Assembly (NCBI GenBank): GCA_023958095.1
Contig: JAMLGJ010000020.1
Span: 1-62,871 of the forward strand
Length of the DNA stretch: 62,871 nt
Origin: Microthrixaceae bacterium
Lineage (GTDB): Bacteria; Actinomycetota; Acidimicrobiia; Acidimicrobiales; Microtrichaceae
Direction of reading: 5' to 3'
Shown piece after piece: positions 26,931-37,407 of this stretch. Below the pieces are notes generated by a model. The model was not told where the DNA came from and made no database searches. It was given only the letters and a program-made list of their open reading frames with translations. Numbering within the stretch: position 1 is the stretch's first letter; each line of letters starts with the position of its first letter. A program made the position numbers and the translations under genes.

Positions 26931-27809
26931 GTGGTGCGGCGTCAGCTGGCGTCCGGAGGCGGGCCCGGTGCCGTGTGGCTGCGCGTCGTGCGGGGAGGTC
27001 CGCCGGTGCTCGCCCTGCTCTGGGTGTCGGGACTCCTCGGGGTGCCGGGTGCGGGCGCAGCAGAGGTGCCCGAGCCGGTCGTGGAGCGGGTCGTGGACGC
27101 TGCGGGGCTCGTCCGCAGCGCCGGCGCGCTCGGCAGCGGGTGGGTGGCGGGTCCCGACACCGTGGTGACGAACCTCCATGTCGCGAAGGCCGGCAGCGGC
27201 GACATCTACGTGGACTTCTCCGACGGGGAACGCATCGAGTGCTACACCGCGGTGGCCAACCGGGACATGGACCTGGCGGTCCTGCGCTGCGAGACGGGTC
27301 GGCGTCCGAGCCTGCGCCTGGACACCACGGTGCCGGCTGCGTCCGAGGAGGTCGCGGTGGTCGGGTATCCCGGTGGGGAGGGGCCGGTGACCACCCATGG
27401 GGTGATCACCGGGGACCGCCGGGAGGTTCGTGGGATCGACACCGTCGGCTTCACCGCCGGGATCGCCCCCGGGAGTTCCGGAAGCCCGGTGTTCGACTCC
27501 GACGGTTCCGTGCTCGCGGTGGCCACCTTCGGAGGTGGCCTGGGGGTCCCGGCAGCGGAGTTGGTGCCACTGCTCGAGACCGCAGCCGGCTACCCGGCCA
27601 GCAAGGCGGGAGCCGAGTGGCGGCTGCGGGCACGGCGCTCCATCGCAATGGTCGTGCTGGTGGCGCCGCTGAGTTGGTTCCTGGCCCGCCGCTGCGGGCG
27701 CAACCGTCCGGTCGCAGCAGCCGCGAAGTGGACCACGCTGGCGGTTCTCGGGGTCCTGGTGGCGACGCAGGCCCAGTTCGCCATGAGCGGGCCCGCACAC
27801 TTCATCTAG
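26931..27809 (+). CDS. Membrane-anchored trypsin-like serine protease
   Basis: A 292-residue protein with a signal sequence (residues about 20-45, ending PGAGAAE), a trypsin-like domain and a C-terminal pair of hydrophobic segments (about 225-245 and 260-280). The triad is visible: His83 in TNLHVAK, Asp114 in DMDLAVL and Ser183 in PGSSGSP. This layout is that of HtrA/MarP-like proteases without a PDZ domain. It would work on the outer face of the membrane. The GTG follows directly after the RDD stop, so co-transcription is likely. Confidence 0.88.
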   Translation: MVRRQLASGGGPGAVWLRVVRGGPPVLALLWVSGLLGVPGAGAAEVPEPVVERVVDAAGLVRSAGALGSGWVAGPDTVVTNLHVAKAGSGDIYVDFSDGERIECYTAVANRDMDLAVLRCETGRRPSLRLDTTVPAASEEVAVVGYPGGEGPVTTHGVITGDRREVRGIDTVGFTAGIAPGSSGSPVFDSDGSVLAVATFGGGLGVPAAELVPLLETAAGYPASKAGAEWRLRARRSIAMVVLVAPLSWFLARRCGRNRPVAAAAKWTTLAVLGVLVATQAQFAMSGPAHFI

Positions 27810-27836
27810 ACGGGTCGGCCGACTTCGCCGGCGAGC

Positions 27837-28655
27837 TCATGGCGACGCTGCGGCCTGCCCGCCGGGTTCGACCCGGTCGGTCCAGCTGCTTCCGTCCCAG
27901 AAGCGCAGGCCATCCGAACCGTCGGGGTCGGCGTACCAGCCGGCTCCGGGGGTCGCGAGGGGTTGGTCGGTCAGCGCTGCCCCGGTTCCGGTTGCCGCCG
28001 CCTGCAGTGGGGGCAGGCTCACGGTCGCCCTGGGCGTCACCGCAGCGGCTCCCGCCGCACCCGCGCCCGGCTTCACGGCAGGGTTCGCCATGTCGCGCCT
28101 CGCCCCACCCCAGTCGCCGTAGCGGTTCGGCCCGAAGGCGAGCACCGGCAGGAACACGAACGGCACCAGGGCGAGGCCGACCCCGAAGGCACCCGAGTGG
28201 CCGAACGCCGCCGCCAGGTCCTGGCAGCCCACCAGGTAGATGGGTACTGCGAGCGCCACCGAGAGGACCGCACACGCCATGGCGAAGGTCGGGAACGACT
28301 CCGGGAGCGAGTCGAACGCGGAGGCCTGCACCTCCCAGACCGCCCGTGCCACGAGCGGCGTCCCGGCCACCAGCACCGGCAGCACCCACCAGATGGGTCG
28401 ACCGATGATCGACACCATGGAGACGCCGATCCCGAGTGCCACGAGCACCGAGACCGACACGGCCAGCAGGATCAGCCACGGTTCGGGGTCCTCCACCCAG
28501 GGGATGGCCGCTGCGAGGAGCGGTATCCACAACAGCAGCACACCGGAGCGGCGCGCCTTGTTGAACACACGCCAGATGACCACGGTGAGGAAACCGGATA
28601 CGGCCAGTGCTGTTGCGTACAGCGGCGGCGCCAGCTGGAGCTGGTCGCTGTCCAT
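27837..28655 (-). CDS. DUF2510 membrane protein
   Basis: A 272-residue protein with about six membrane helices in residues 10-180, followed by an Ala/Pro/Thr-rich linker and a C-terminal DUF2510 motif: GWYADPDGSDGLRFWDGSSW (residues about 240-260). DUF2510 is a short Trp-rich module typical of actinobacterial membrane proteins and is of unknown function. A minus-strand TATCCT hexamer (28663-28668) lies 7 nt upstream of the ATG. It converges with the protease gene, 27 nt apart. Confidence 0.88.
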   Translation of the reverse strand: MDSDQLQLAPPLYATALAVSGFLTVVIWRVFNKARRSGVLLLWIPLLAAAIPWVEDPEPWLILLAVSVSVLVALGIGVSMVSIIGRPIWWVLPVLVAGTPLVARAVWEVQASAFDSLPESFPTFAMACAVLSVALAVPIYLVGCQDLAAAFGHSGAFGVGLALVPFVFLPVLAFGPNRYGDWGGARRDMANPAVKPGAGAAGAAAVTPRATVSLPPLQAAATGTGAALTDQPLATPGAGWYADPDGSDGLRFWDGSSWTDRVEPGGQAAASP

Positions 28656-28701
28656 GCCTCCGAGGATACGGCCGGGTGGGCCGGATCAGGTACACAGCTG
28701 C

Positions 28702-29493
28702 TCAGGCACACATGTCGCCGACACGGTCCCCGTACTGGCGGCACAGTCGTCGGGTCTCGTTCGCCGCGCGCTCGAGTCCCACCTGCGCGGCCCGCAGCGC
28801 TTCGGGGTCGTTCCCGACGATCGCAGCGGTCGCCCGGTGCAGTTCTTCGGACTGCAGTTGGAGTATGCGCACGAAGGCGTTGCGGAGCGCCGACGCGGGA
28901 GCGGTCTGCAGCGTGGCGACGGTCGACTCGATGAGGGCATCCATGGAGGCGGACTGTCGGAGCGCCGTGGCCGGGCTCGACGCGGGGTCGGCCTGCGAAT
29001 CGGGTCCGAGGCCACTCGCGGTGGCCAGGAACGCCTCCATGGACTCCTCGATCCCGGTTATCGAGCCGGCGAGGTCGGTGCCGTCGGCGTCCATCCAGTC
29101 GTCGAAGCGTGCCTCGTTCGCCTCCAGTGCCGCGGTGAAGTCATCGGCCCGGGTGTCGGTCGGAGGTGATCCGGTCGCATCCGTTCCGTTGCCGCTCGAG
29201 GCGCCGGTGAGATCCCCCCAGGGCTCCTCGAGGGGTCCTTCGATGGCCCATAGGGTCAGCCCGACGGCCGCGACCGTTGCGAACACGACCGCGCCCACCG
29301 ACATCCAGCGCCTGCTCGTGGACCTCGTCTCGGCGGGCGTGCCGGGTGTCCGCGGTGGACTCGGGTGGGCGCCGTGGCCCCAGGCCTGCGCCGGTTCCGC
29401 CGCGAGGGGCGCGGAGCGTACGGGGGGCCCGCTCGGAGGTGCCCACCGGGACTCGGGTGCCGGCTGCGGGGCGGTTTCGTCTGGACTGTCCAT
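28702..29493 (-). CDS. Single-pass membrane protein with helical extracellular domain
   Basis: A 263-residue protein that I do not recognise. Residues 1-60 are Pro/Ala-rich and cytoplasmic, residues about 66-86 form a membrane helix (VGAVVFATVAAVGLTLWAI), then a Ser/Gly/Asp-rich linker, then an all-alpha domain to the C-terminus. The domain ends RRLCRQYGDRVGDMCA with two Cys that might pair outside the cell. It may be coiled-coil-like. The ATG at 29493 begins the acidic N-terminus; no convincing promoter or ribosome site was seen. Confidence 0.75.
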   Translation of the reverse strand: MDSPDETAPQPAPESRWAPPSGPPVRSAPLAAEPAQAWGHGAHPSPPRTPGTPAETRSTSRRWMSVGAVVFATVAAVGLTLWAIEGPLEEPWGDLTGASSGNGTDATGSPPTDTRADDFTAALEANEARFDDWMDADGTDLAGSITGIEESMEAFLATASGLGPDSQADPASSPATALRQSASMDALIESTVATLQTAPASALRNAFVRILQLQSEELHRATAAIVGNDPEALRAAQVGLERAANETRRLCRQYGDRVGDMCA

Positions 29494-29564
29494 GGCGTGC
29501 GCTCGGGCTTCGGGATGGTGGCGGTGACGGCGCGGTCCGCTCCCACCGGTACGCCGTGCAGTCC

Positions 29565-29570
29565 TAGCAT
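29565..29570 (+). promoter_or_regulatory. -10 element of the cysteine desulfurase-mnmA operon
   Basis: TAGCAT, 6 nt before the GTG at 29577. Confidence 0.45.
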
Positions 29571-29576
29571 CGGGTG

Positions 29577-30782
29577 GTGGCCCCGAGCGAGTACGTCTAC
29601 CTGGACCACGCCGCGACGACCCCCCTGTGCGAGCAGGCACGTGTGGCGATGGAGCCGTTGCTGGCGTCCGGGGAGCGCGCCCGGCCACCCTCGTTCGGGA
29701 ATCCGTCGGGGTCCCACGCCCTCGCACGCATCGCCACACGCGCCCTCGACGAGGCCCGTGAGCGGGTCGCAGCGGTGCTGGGATGTGCCCCCGGGGAGGT
29801 CGTGTTCACCTCCGGTGGCACCGAGGCCGACAACCTGGCGGTGACCGGTGGGATGCCTCCGCGCCCGGGTGTGCCCGTGTGCGGAGCCACGGAGCACCCG
29901 GCGGTTCTGGAACCGGTGCGCGCACTCGACGGGGTGGAGGTCGCGGTCGATGCCGCCGGTCGGGTGCTGCCCGATGCGCTGGCCGGGACCCTCGAGCGGC
30001 TCGGTGGCGGTACCGGTCGCCGGGCATCGGTGGTCTCGGTCATGTGCGCCAACAACGAACTGGGCACCATCAACGACCTCGACGCACTGGCCGCCGTGGT
30101 GCACGAGCACGCCCCGGGGGTGCCGTTGCACTCCGACGCGGTCCAGGCGGCTCCGTGGCTGGACCTGTCCGTCGCCGCTCGCGCCGCGGACCTGGTGAGC
30201 GTCTCGGCCCACAAGCTCGGTGGCCCGAAGGGGGTGGGGGCGCTCGTGGTGCGTGCTGGAAGCATGCTCTCGGCGTTGATCCACGGTGGGGGCCAGGAAC
30301 GCGGGCGCCGCGGTGGCACACCTGACCTGGCCGGGATCGTCGGGTTCGCGGCCGCGCTCGAGGCGACGGCATCGCAGCGTTGCTCGCAGGCAGCGCGGGT
30401 CGCGGCGCTCCGCGACGAACTCGCCGCGGAGCTGGAGCTGCTGGAAGCGGTGTCGCCGACGGTCGGGACCACCGGTGCAGCGGTCCTGCCGGGACACCTG
30501 CACCTGCTCGTCGAGGGGGTCTCGGCCGAGGAGCTGCTGTTGCTGCTCGAGCAGCGCGGCGTGTGCGCATCGGCGGGTTCATCCTGTGCCTCCGGTGCTG
30601 CCGCCGGCTCACACGTCGTGGAGGCGATCGGTGTGACGGGCAGGGACCGCGCCCCGCTGAGGATCTCGCTGGGGGCCACCACCACGCGCCGTGAGATCCG
30701 CGCCGCCGCGGACGCGCTGCGCTGGGCACTCGCACGGCTGGCCGAACGGGGAGGCTCCCCGGTGCTGGAGGCCCGAACATGA
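29577..30782 (+). CDS. Cysteine desulfurase (NifS/IscS family)
   Basis: A 401-residue PLP enzyme that removes sulfur from cysteine as an enzyme-bound persulfide. The opening YLDHAATTPL is diagnostic; the PLP lysine is Lys213 in SAHKLGGPKG and the persulfide cysteine is Cys337 in SAGSSCASGA. The long Cys loop fits the IscS-like group I. The ATG of mnmA overlaps its stop by 4 nt, so the sulfur is most directly meant for tRNA 2-thiolation, with possible supply to iron-sulfur assembly. GTG 29577 is preferred over GTG 29574 because of its spacing from the -10. Confidence 0.95.
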   Translation: MAPSEYVYLDHAATTPLCEQARVAMEPLLASGERARPPSFGNPSGSHALARIATRALDEARERVAAVLGCAPGEVVFTSGGTEADNLAVTGGMPPRPGVPVCGATEHPAVLEPVRALDGVEVAVDAAGRVLPDALAGTLERLGGGTGRRASVVSVMCANNELGTINDLDALAAVVHEHAPGVPLHSDAVQAAPWLDLSVAARAADLVSVSAHKLGGPKGVGALVVRAGSMLSALIHGGGQERGRRGGTPDLAGIVGFAAALEATASQRCSQAARVAALRDELAAELELLEAVSPTVGTTGAAVLPGHLHLLVEGVSAEELLLLLEQRGVCASAGSSCASGAAAGSHVVEAIGVTGRDRAPLRISLGATTTRREIRAAADALRWALARLAERGGSPVLEART

Positions 30783-31846
30783 GGGTGTTGGTGGCGCTCT
30801 CGGGTGGGGTCGACTCCTCGGTGGCGGCCGCAGAGCTCGTCGAGCAGGGCCACGAGGTCGTGGCGGCGACGATGAAGCTGTGGGGCGGTGAGAGCGACAC
30901 CGGGTGCTGTTCGGTGGGCGACGTGGAGGACGCCCGGCGCTCGGCGGCACAGCTCGGCATCGACCACCACGTGTTCAACTACACCGAGGAGTTCGACCGC
31001 CACGTCGTGGCTCCCTACGCGGCGGACCACGCCGCGGGCCTGACCCCCAACCCGTGTGTCGAGTGCAACCGCCACCTGAAGTTCGACCTGTTCATGCGAC
31101 GGGCCGACCTTCTGGGTTTCGACGCCATCGCCACCGGGCACCATGCGCGGATCGGCCGCGGAGCCGGTGGCTCCCTCCGGATCCGCCGGGGGGCGGACGC
31201 CGCGAAGGACCAGTCCTACGTGCTCCACCCGCTCCTGGACGGGCCACTCGAGCGGGTGCTGTTCCCGATCGGGCACCTCGAGAAGTCCGAGGTGCGCGAG
31301 CGGGCTGCTCGGCTGGGTCTCAGGACGGCGGCCAAGCCCGACAGCCAGGACGTGTGCTTCATCACGCGCCGCGACGGCAGGCGGTCGTTCCTCGCAGAGA
31401 GGATCGAGCTGCACCCCGGCCAGGTGCTCGACACCGAAGGTGGGTCGGTGGGCTCGGTGGACGCGGTCGAGCTCGTGACGATCGGCCAGCGTCGGGGCCT
31501 CGACCTGGCTGGTGGAGGGAGCCGCCGGTTCGTGACCTCGGTCGACGTCGAGGGCCGCGTGGTGACGGTGGGTTCCGAGGCCGATCTGCTCGTCGGGCAC
31601 GTGACCATCGGCGACGTCCGTCTCGCCCATGGCATCGACCCTGCCTGCATCGACGGGAAGGATCTGGCCGCGCAGACCTCCGCCCACGGGGCCGCCCAGC
31701 CGGCGCGGCTGTCGTTCCACGGAGCGGAGCCCGGCACCACCGTGGTGCGCTGGCGGTCACCGCACCGGGCCGTTGCTCCTGGCCAGAGCGTGGTGGTCTA
31801 CGACGGTGACGAGGTGGTCGCCTCAGGGGTCGTCTCGGGCACGTGA
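30779..31846 (+). CDS. mnmA: tRNA-specific 2-thiouridylase MnmA
   Basis: A 355-residue enzyme that thiolates U34 of tRNAs for Lys, Glu and Gln. The PP-loop is SGGVDSS (residues 8-14). The two catalytic cysteines are present: Cys93 in NPCVECN and Cys193 in SQDVCFI. The C-terminal beta-barrel region contains GQRRGL and ends normally. It is translationally coupled to the cysteine desulfurase upstream, which supplies the sulfur. Confidence 0.97.
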   Translation: MRVLVALSGGVDSSVAAAELVEQGHEVVAATMKLWGGESDTGCCSVGDVEDARRSAAQLGIDHHVFNYTEEFDRHVVAPYAADHAAGLTPNPCVECNRHLKFDLFMRRADLLGFDAIATGHHARIGRGAGGSLRIRRGADAAKDQSYVLHPLLDGPLERVLFPIGHLEKSEVRERAARLGLRTAAKPDSQDVCFITRRDGRRSFLAERIELHPGQVLDTEGGSVGSVDAVELVTIGQRRGLDLAGGGSRRFVTSVDVEGRVVTVGSEADLLVGHVTIGDVRLAHGIDPACIDGKDLAAQTSAHGAAQPARLSFHGAEPGTTVVRWRSPHRAVAPGQSVVVYDGDEVVASGVVSGT

Positions 31847-31867
31847 CCGCTGTGGGGAGCGGCGCCC

Positions 31868-32746
31868 TCAGTTGCGCACGACCGGCACCTCGCAGCGCTG
31901 GGCGTGGTCCAGGACCGCAGCCGGTCGGCTCGGGACCACGAGCACCGCGGAGGTGCTGATCGATTCCGCAACCTGTCCCCGCCCCGCTGCAGGGGTCAGC
32001 TCCACCGTCTCGGCGAGGTCGAGCTCCACGACCAGGCCCGGCGCACCGACCGTCAGGTCGGTCGCTTCGGTACCGACGTGGGCCGGACCCATGCGCCGGA
32101 TCACGGGCCGCGTGAACAGCACGGGCTCGGCCAGCGCCATGTCGTCCACGAGGGTGATGCCGGCGGGTACGAACACGAGCCAGCGCCGTGCGAGGCGCCA
32201 CATGGCGAATGAACCCCACCAGGCGGTGGCGATGCCGAACAGCACCAGGGGCACCCCCAGGTACCAGTTCTCGTCCGCGAACAGCAGCACGCCGCTGATC
32301 AGCGGACCCACCGTGAGCACCCAGGCCAGCGGGAGGGGGCCCAGCAGCAGCACCACCGGTGGCCTGAGCGCGAAGCGCCGTTCGTCACCGTAGGAGGCGC
32401 CGTCGACGAACCAGTCGCCCACCATGGCCGAGAAGGCGAGCACCGTCGCAACCACCGCGAGCGCGAGGCCCACCCACCCGGCTGTCGGGGGTGCTTCAAC
32501 CAGTGCGGCGACGAGCCCCGCAACCGGAGCGATCGGCACCAGCAACCGCAACGCGGTCAGGGTGCTGGGCAGCGGGAGCAGCGACACCGCCACCGCGGCT
32601 GCCCAGCAGCACCAGAACACGACCTGAATCGTGATGCGCACGGGATCCGGTGCCCCGGCGGTCGCCGCCAGCAGAGCCTCGAGGAGTGTGAAGGGCAGCG
32701 CGACCACGAGGATGCGCACCGCCCACAGGAACAGGGGAGCTGACAC
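31868..32746 (-). CDS. Membrane protein of unknown function
   Basis: A 292-residue protein with about six predicted helices in the first 200 residues, such as RILVVALPFTLLEALLAA and VFWCCWAAAVAVSLLP. The last 100 residues form a soluble, beta-rich region that looks PH-domain-like (WLVFVPAGITLVDDM, PGLVVELDLAETVEL). I do not recognise the family. GTG 32746 has a CAAACT hexamer 6 nt upstream; an in-frame ATG at 32785 is the alternative start and would add 13 residues. It is divergent from the MetE-like gene. Confidence 0.75.
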   Translation of the reverse strand: MSAPLFLWAVRILVVALPFTLLEALLAATAGAPDPVRITIQVVFWCCWAAAVAVSLLPLPSTLTALRLLVPIAPVAGLVAALVEAPPTAGWVGLALAVVATVLAFSAMVGDWFVDGASYGDERRFALRPPVVLLLGPLPLAWVLTVGPLISGVLLFADENWYLGVPLVLFGIATAWWGSFAMWRLARRWLVFVPAGITLVDDMALAEPVLFTRPVIRRMGPAHVGTEATDLTVGAPGLVVELDLAETVELTPAAGRGQVAESISTSAVLVVPSRPAAVLDHAQRCEVPVVRN

Positions 32747-32779
32747 CCCATCAGTTTGCGCCCTCGGCGCAGCTACCGC

Positions 32780-32785
32780 TAACAA
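32780..32785 (+). promoter_or_regulatory. -10 element of the MetE-like gene
   Basis: TAACAA, 6 nt before the ATG at 32792. Confidence 0.4.
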
Positions 32786-32791
32786 CTGCCC

Positions 32792-33829
32792 ATGGGGGGA
32801 GTACCCGAACTCCGCAGCGGACTTTCGACACTACCTGCGGTTCAGCCCGCCCGGTCGGTTCCGGAGGCCCTCGGCCTGGTGTTCTGTGGACGCAGCCTGC
32901 CCACCGTCCCGGTGCTCCCGGTGGCCGGTTCGACGCTCCTGGCGCAGGTGTGCGGAGCGTTCGCGGGTGTGACCGAGTACGCCGTGGGCAGGATGCGCGT
33001 CGACCCGAATGCGTTCGGGGTGAGTCCGGCTGACGCGCTCAGCACCGACGGGGACGCCTTCGGCGCTCTGCACGAGGCGCTGGCCGGCTGGTCCAACGCA
33101 GCGGTGCGCGAGCGTGCCGAGGCGGTGCGGGTCGACATGCTCGGCCCCGTCACCATTGCGGTCACGCTCATGGAGGCGGGTGTTCCCAGGGCCACGGCCC
33201 TCGACGCGGCGCGGATGGCCGCCGCATACCGCAGCGAGGCCCTGTTCGGTGCATGGCGGGCCGTGGAGGAACACCTGCCCGTGGTGGTCGTGATGTTCGA
33301 GCCCCGCCTCGTCGGCTCCGCACACCCCACCTTCCCCTTGACCGGGCGCGAGGTGCGGTCCCTGCTCGACCCCGTGGTGGATGCCCTCGACACCGCGGCC
33401 GGCACCTCCGACGTGGTGATCGGGGTGCAGGTGCCGGGCCGCTGCGACCTGCGCACGGTGATCTCCTCGGGCATCTCCATGTTGTGCATCCCCCCCGATG
33501 CGTCGGTGGTCGGCTGGGCGCACTGGATCCAGGCCCTGCTCGACAACGGCGGGCACGTGGCGTGGGGCGCGGTCCCGGTGGACAGGCCACTCGGCACCAA
33601 CGCGGAACTGCTGTGGCGCCACCTGAGCGCCATCTGGCGCGACCTCGCCGCGGCGGGCGTCGACAGCGAGTCGCTGGTGCGTCGCAGCCTGGTGACTCCC
33701 GGCGATGCCCTGGATGGATTCGCCCCCGCCCAGGTGCCCGGTGTGGTGTCGTTGCTGGACGCCCTCGGTGAGCGGGTGGCCGAGAGCGCCGCCGCGCACC
33801 GTGTGCCCAGGCTCGTGCCGGTCCCCTGA
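32792..33829 (+). CDS. MetE-like (UROD/MetE superfamily) protein
   Basis: A 345-residue protein related to the C-terminal half of cobalamin-independent methionine synthase. It has a barrel pattern with VRVDMLGPVTIAVTLMEAG, VVVMFEPRLVGS and WGAVPVDRPLG, and sits between mnmA and ligA where actinobacteria commonly carry a 'methionine synthase' gene. The zinc ligands of true MetE (an H-x-C motif and a distant Cys) are not evident, although GRCDLRT and SMLCIPP contain Cys. Methionine synthesis is therefore unproven, and a role linked to tRNA thiolation or methyl transfer is equally open. Confidence 0.75.
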   Translation: MGGVPELRSGLSTLPAVQPARSVPEALGLVFCGRSLPTVPVLPVAGSTLLAQVCGAFAGVTEYAVGRMRVDPNAFGVSPADALSTDGDAFGALHEALAGWSNAAVRERAEAVRVDMLGPVTIAVTLMEAGVPRATALDAARMAAAYRSEALFGAWRAVEEHLPVVVVMFEPRLVGSAHPTFPLTGREVRSLLDPVVDALDTAAGTSDVVIGVQVPGRCDLRTVISSGISMLCIPPDASVVGWAHWIQALLDNGGHVAWGAVPVDRPLGTNAELLWRHLSAIWRDLAAAGVDSESLVRRSLVTPGDALDGFAPAQVPGVVSLLDALGERVAESAAAHRVPRLVPVP

Positions 33830-36010
<2,181 letters not shown>

Positions 36011-36044
36011 CGCCAACGGCGCTGCACCCCGGTGGCCCCAACGC

Positions 36045-36116
36045 GGCGTGGCCATCGAGCAACAAGATGGCGTGACCATCGAGCAACAAGATGGCGTGGC
36101 CATCGAGGAGGAACAT
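36045..36116 (+). repeat. Three tandem 24-bp repeats ending at a start codon
   Basis: Three adjacent 24-bp units occupy 36045-36068, 36069-36092 and 36093-36116. Units 1 and 2 differ by one base (GGCGTGGCC versus GGCGTGACC). Unit 3 keeps GGCGTGGCCATCGAG and then diverges to AGGAGGAACAT, which supplies the ribosome site and the first two bases of the HAD hydrolase ATG. The A in unit 2 creates a two-codon ORF (ATG GCG TGA, 36067-36075). The units sit between the ligA stop and the HAD gene. Confidence 0.9.
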
Positions 36117-36750
36117 GAAAGCAGTGATCTTCGACTTCGGCGGGGTGTTCATCGACTCGCCGTTCGCTGCGATGAACGCGGAGTCGCGCGCGAGGGGAAT
36201 CGATCCCGAGGTGCTGAGCGAGGCGGTGTTCGGCGCGTACGACACCGACACCGACCATCCGTGGCACCGGCTCGAACGCGGGGAGCTGAGCCTGGAGGCC
36301 GCCCGCGAGGAGATCATGGCGGGTGGGGTGCTCCCCAACGGCTCGCCCATCGACCCCTTCGAGCTGCTGGGGGCCCTCGCCGGCGGTGGCGTCCGGGACG
36401 ACATGGTGGAGTTCTGCGTGTCGCTGCGGGACCGGGGGCTGGCCACCGGTCTGCTCACCAACAACGCCAGGGAGTTCGCCGAGTTCTGGCGTCCCTTGCT
36501 GCCACTCGAGGAGTTGTTCGACGATGTGGTCGATTCCTCCGAGGTGGGGATGCGCAAGCCCGCAGCCGGTATCTACCGACTGGCCCTGGAGCGGCTCGGT
36601 GTCGAGGCCGGCGAGGCGGTGTTCATCGACGACGCCCCGGGCAACGTGGCCGGTGCCGAGGCGATCGGGATCACCTCGGTGCTCATCGGCCACGACCGCG
36701 ACGACACCGCGGTGGCCATCGAACGCCTCGAGGCGTTGATCGCCCCCTGA
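36115..36750 (+). CDS. HAD-superfamily hydrolase
   Basis: A 211-residue haloacid-dehalogenase-like phosphatase. Motif I is FDFGGVFID, where the second Asp of the usual DxD is replaced by Gly (DFGGV), as in epoxide-hydrolase-like HADs. Motif II is TNNAREF, the Lys of motif III is in VGMRKPAAGIY, and motif IV is FIDDAPGNVAGAEAIG. The substrate is unknown; a small phosphate ester is likely. ATG 36115 is chosen because the strong AGGAGG site at 36107-36112 in repeat unit 3 precedes it. An upstream in-frame ATG at 36091 lies within the repeats. Confidence 0.92.
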   Translation: MKAVIFDFGGVFIDSPFAAMNAESRARGIDPEVLSEAVFGAYDTDTDHPWHRLERGELSLEAAREEIMAGGVLPNGSPIDPFELLGALAGGGVRDDMVEFCVSLRDRGLATGLLTNNAREFAEFWRPLLPLEELFDDVVDSSEVGMRKPAAGIYRLALERLGVEAGEAVFIDDAPGNVAGAEAIGITSVLIGHDRDDTAVAIERLEALIAP

Positions 36751-36751
36751 G

Positions 36752-36782
36752 ACGGCACCGGTCGTGCCCGTGGTCGTGCCGT
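36752..36782. terminator. Stem-loop between convergent genes
   Basis: ACGGCAC (36752-36758) pairs perfectly with GTGCCGT (36776-36782) in the 50-bp gap between the HAD gene and the convergent membrane-protein gene. It probably serves both. The loop contains the direct repeat GGTCGTGCC. Confidence 0.55.
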
Positions 36783-36800
36783 GCGAAGTGTTGGGTGTCC

Positions 36801-37301
36801 TCAGGCAGCGTTGAAGCACCAGGAGACGGGTTCGGCCGCCTCTTCGCCCTCGGCTTGGGGCCACACCATGGCGATCACGCAGTTCTTCTCCGCCGCCAGG
36901 GACTCGATCGGCTTGCCGGTACCGGGCTGGTACTTGACGAGGCCGAGGCCCTGGTCCCTCACGAGGCCGTCCTCCTCGCCACGGACCTCCGTGCCGTTGA
37001 TGATCAGGTAGGCGTCGTAGCCGGTTGCCAGGTCGACACCGACCTCGGACTGCGTCAGCACCTCGGATCCCGAGGTCGGGATCAGCCGGTCCACCGAGTC
37101 CGGGAGTGCCTGGGAGGCATTCGAGTCACCGGTGACGGCGGCACGGCCGGTGAAGAACAGTCCGACCACGGCCACAGCCACGAGAACGGCTGCGATGGCA
37201 TTGCGTCTGGCGGGTGCCATGGGTGCCCTGGGCGCCCTCGGTCCGGTTTCCCCCGCGGGGTCGTCCGGTCCTCCCGGGGTCGGCTGCGTCGGTTGGGACA
37301 T
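36801..37301 (-). CDS. Small membrane-anchored protein, unknown
   Basis: A 166-residue protein that I do not recognise. Residues 1-33 are Pro/Gly-rich and cytoplasmic, residues about 36-53 form one membrane helix (AIAAVLVAVAVVGLFFTG), and the rest is an extracytoplasmic beta-rich domain ending with the Cys-containing strands NCVIAMVWP and PVSWCFNAA; the two Cys may pair. A minus-strand GATACT hexamer (37308-37313) lies 6 nt upstream of the ATG. It is divergent from the PASTA kinase gene and may share its control region. Confidence 0.78.
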   Translation of the reverse strand: MSQPTQPTPGGPDDPAGETGPRAPRAPMAPARRNAIAAVLVAVAVVGLFFTGRAAVTGDSNASQALPDSVDRLIPTSGSEVLTQSEVGVDLATGYDAYLIINGTEVRGEEDGLVRDQGLGLVKYQPGTGKPIESLAAEKNCVIAMVWPQAEGEEAAEPVSWCFNAA

Positions 37302-37394
37302 GGACCAAGTATCGCGGCGGGTGCCCATCGAGGGGTAGCAGGGCCGATGCCGCCCCGCACCCCGGGATTCCCCGGAGGGTGCCCGGTGCACAGT

Positions 37395-37400
37395 TACGCT
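37395..37400 (+). promoter_or_regulatory. -10 element of the PASTA kinase gene
   Basis: TACGCT, 7 nt before the ATG at 37408. Confidence 0.45.
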
Positions 37401-37407
37401 CTTGGGC

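Noticed and set aside
26102..28408. 768-residue open frame on the plus strand
   Set aside because: Spans the RDD and protease genes in another frame; Gly/Arg-rich with no recognisable domain.
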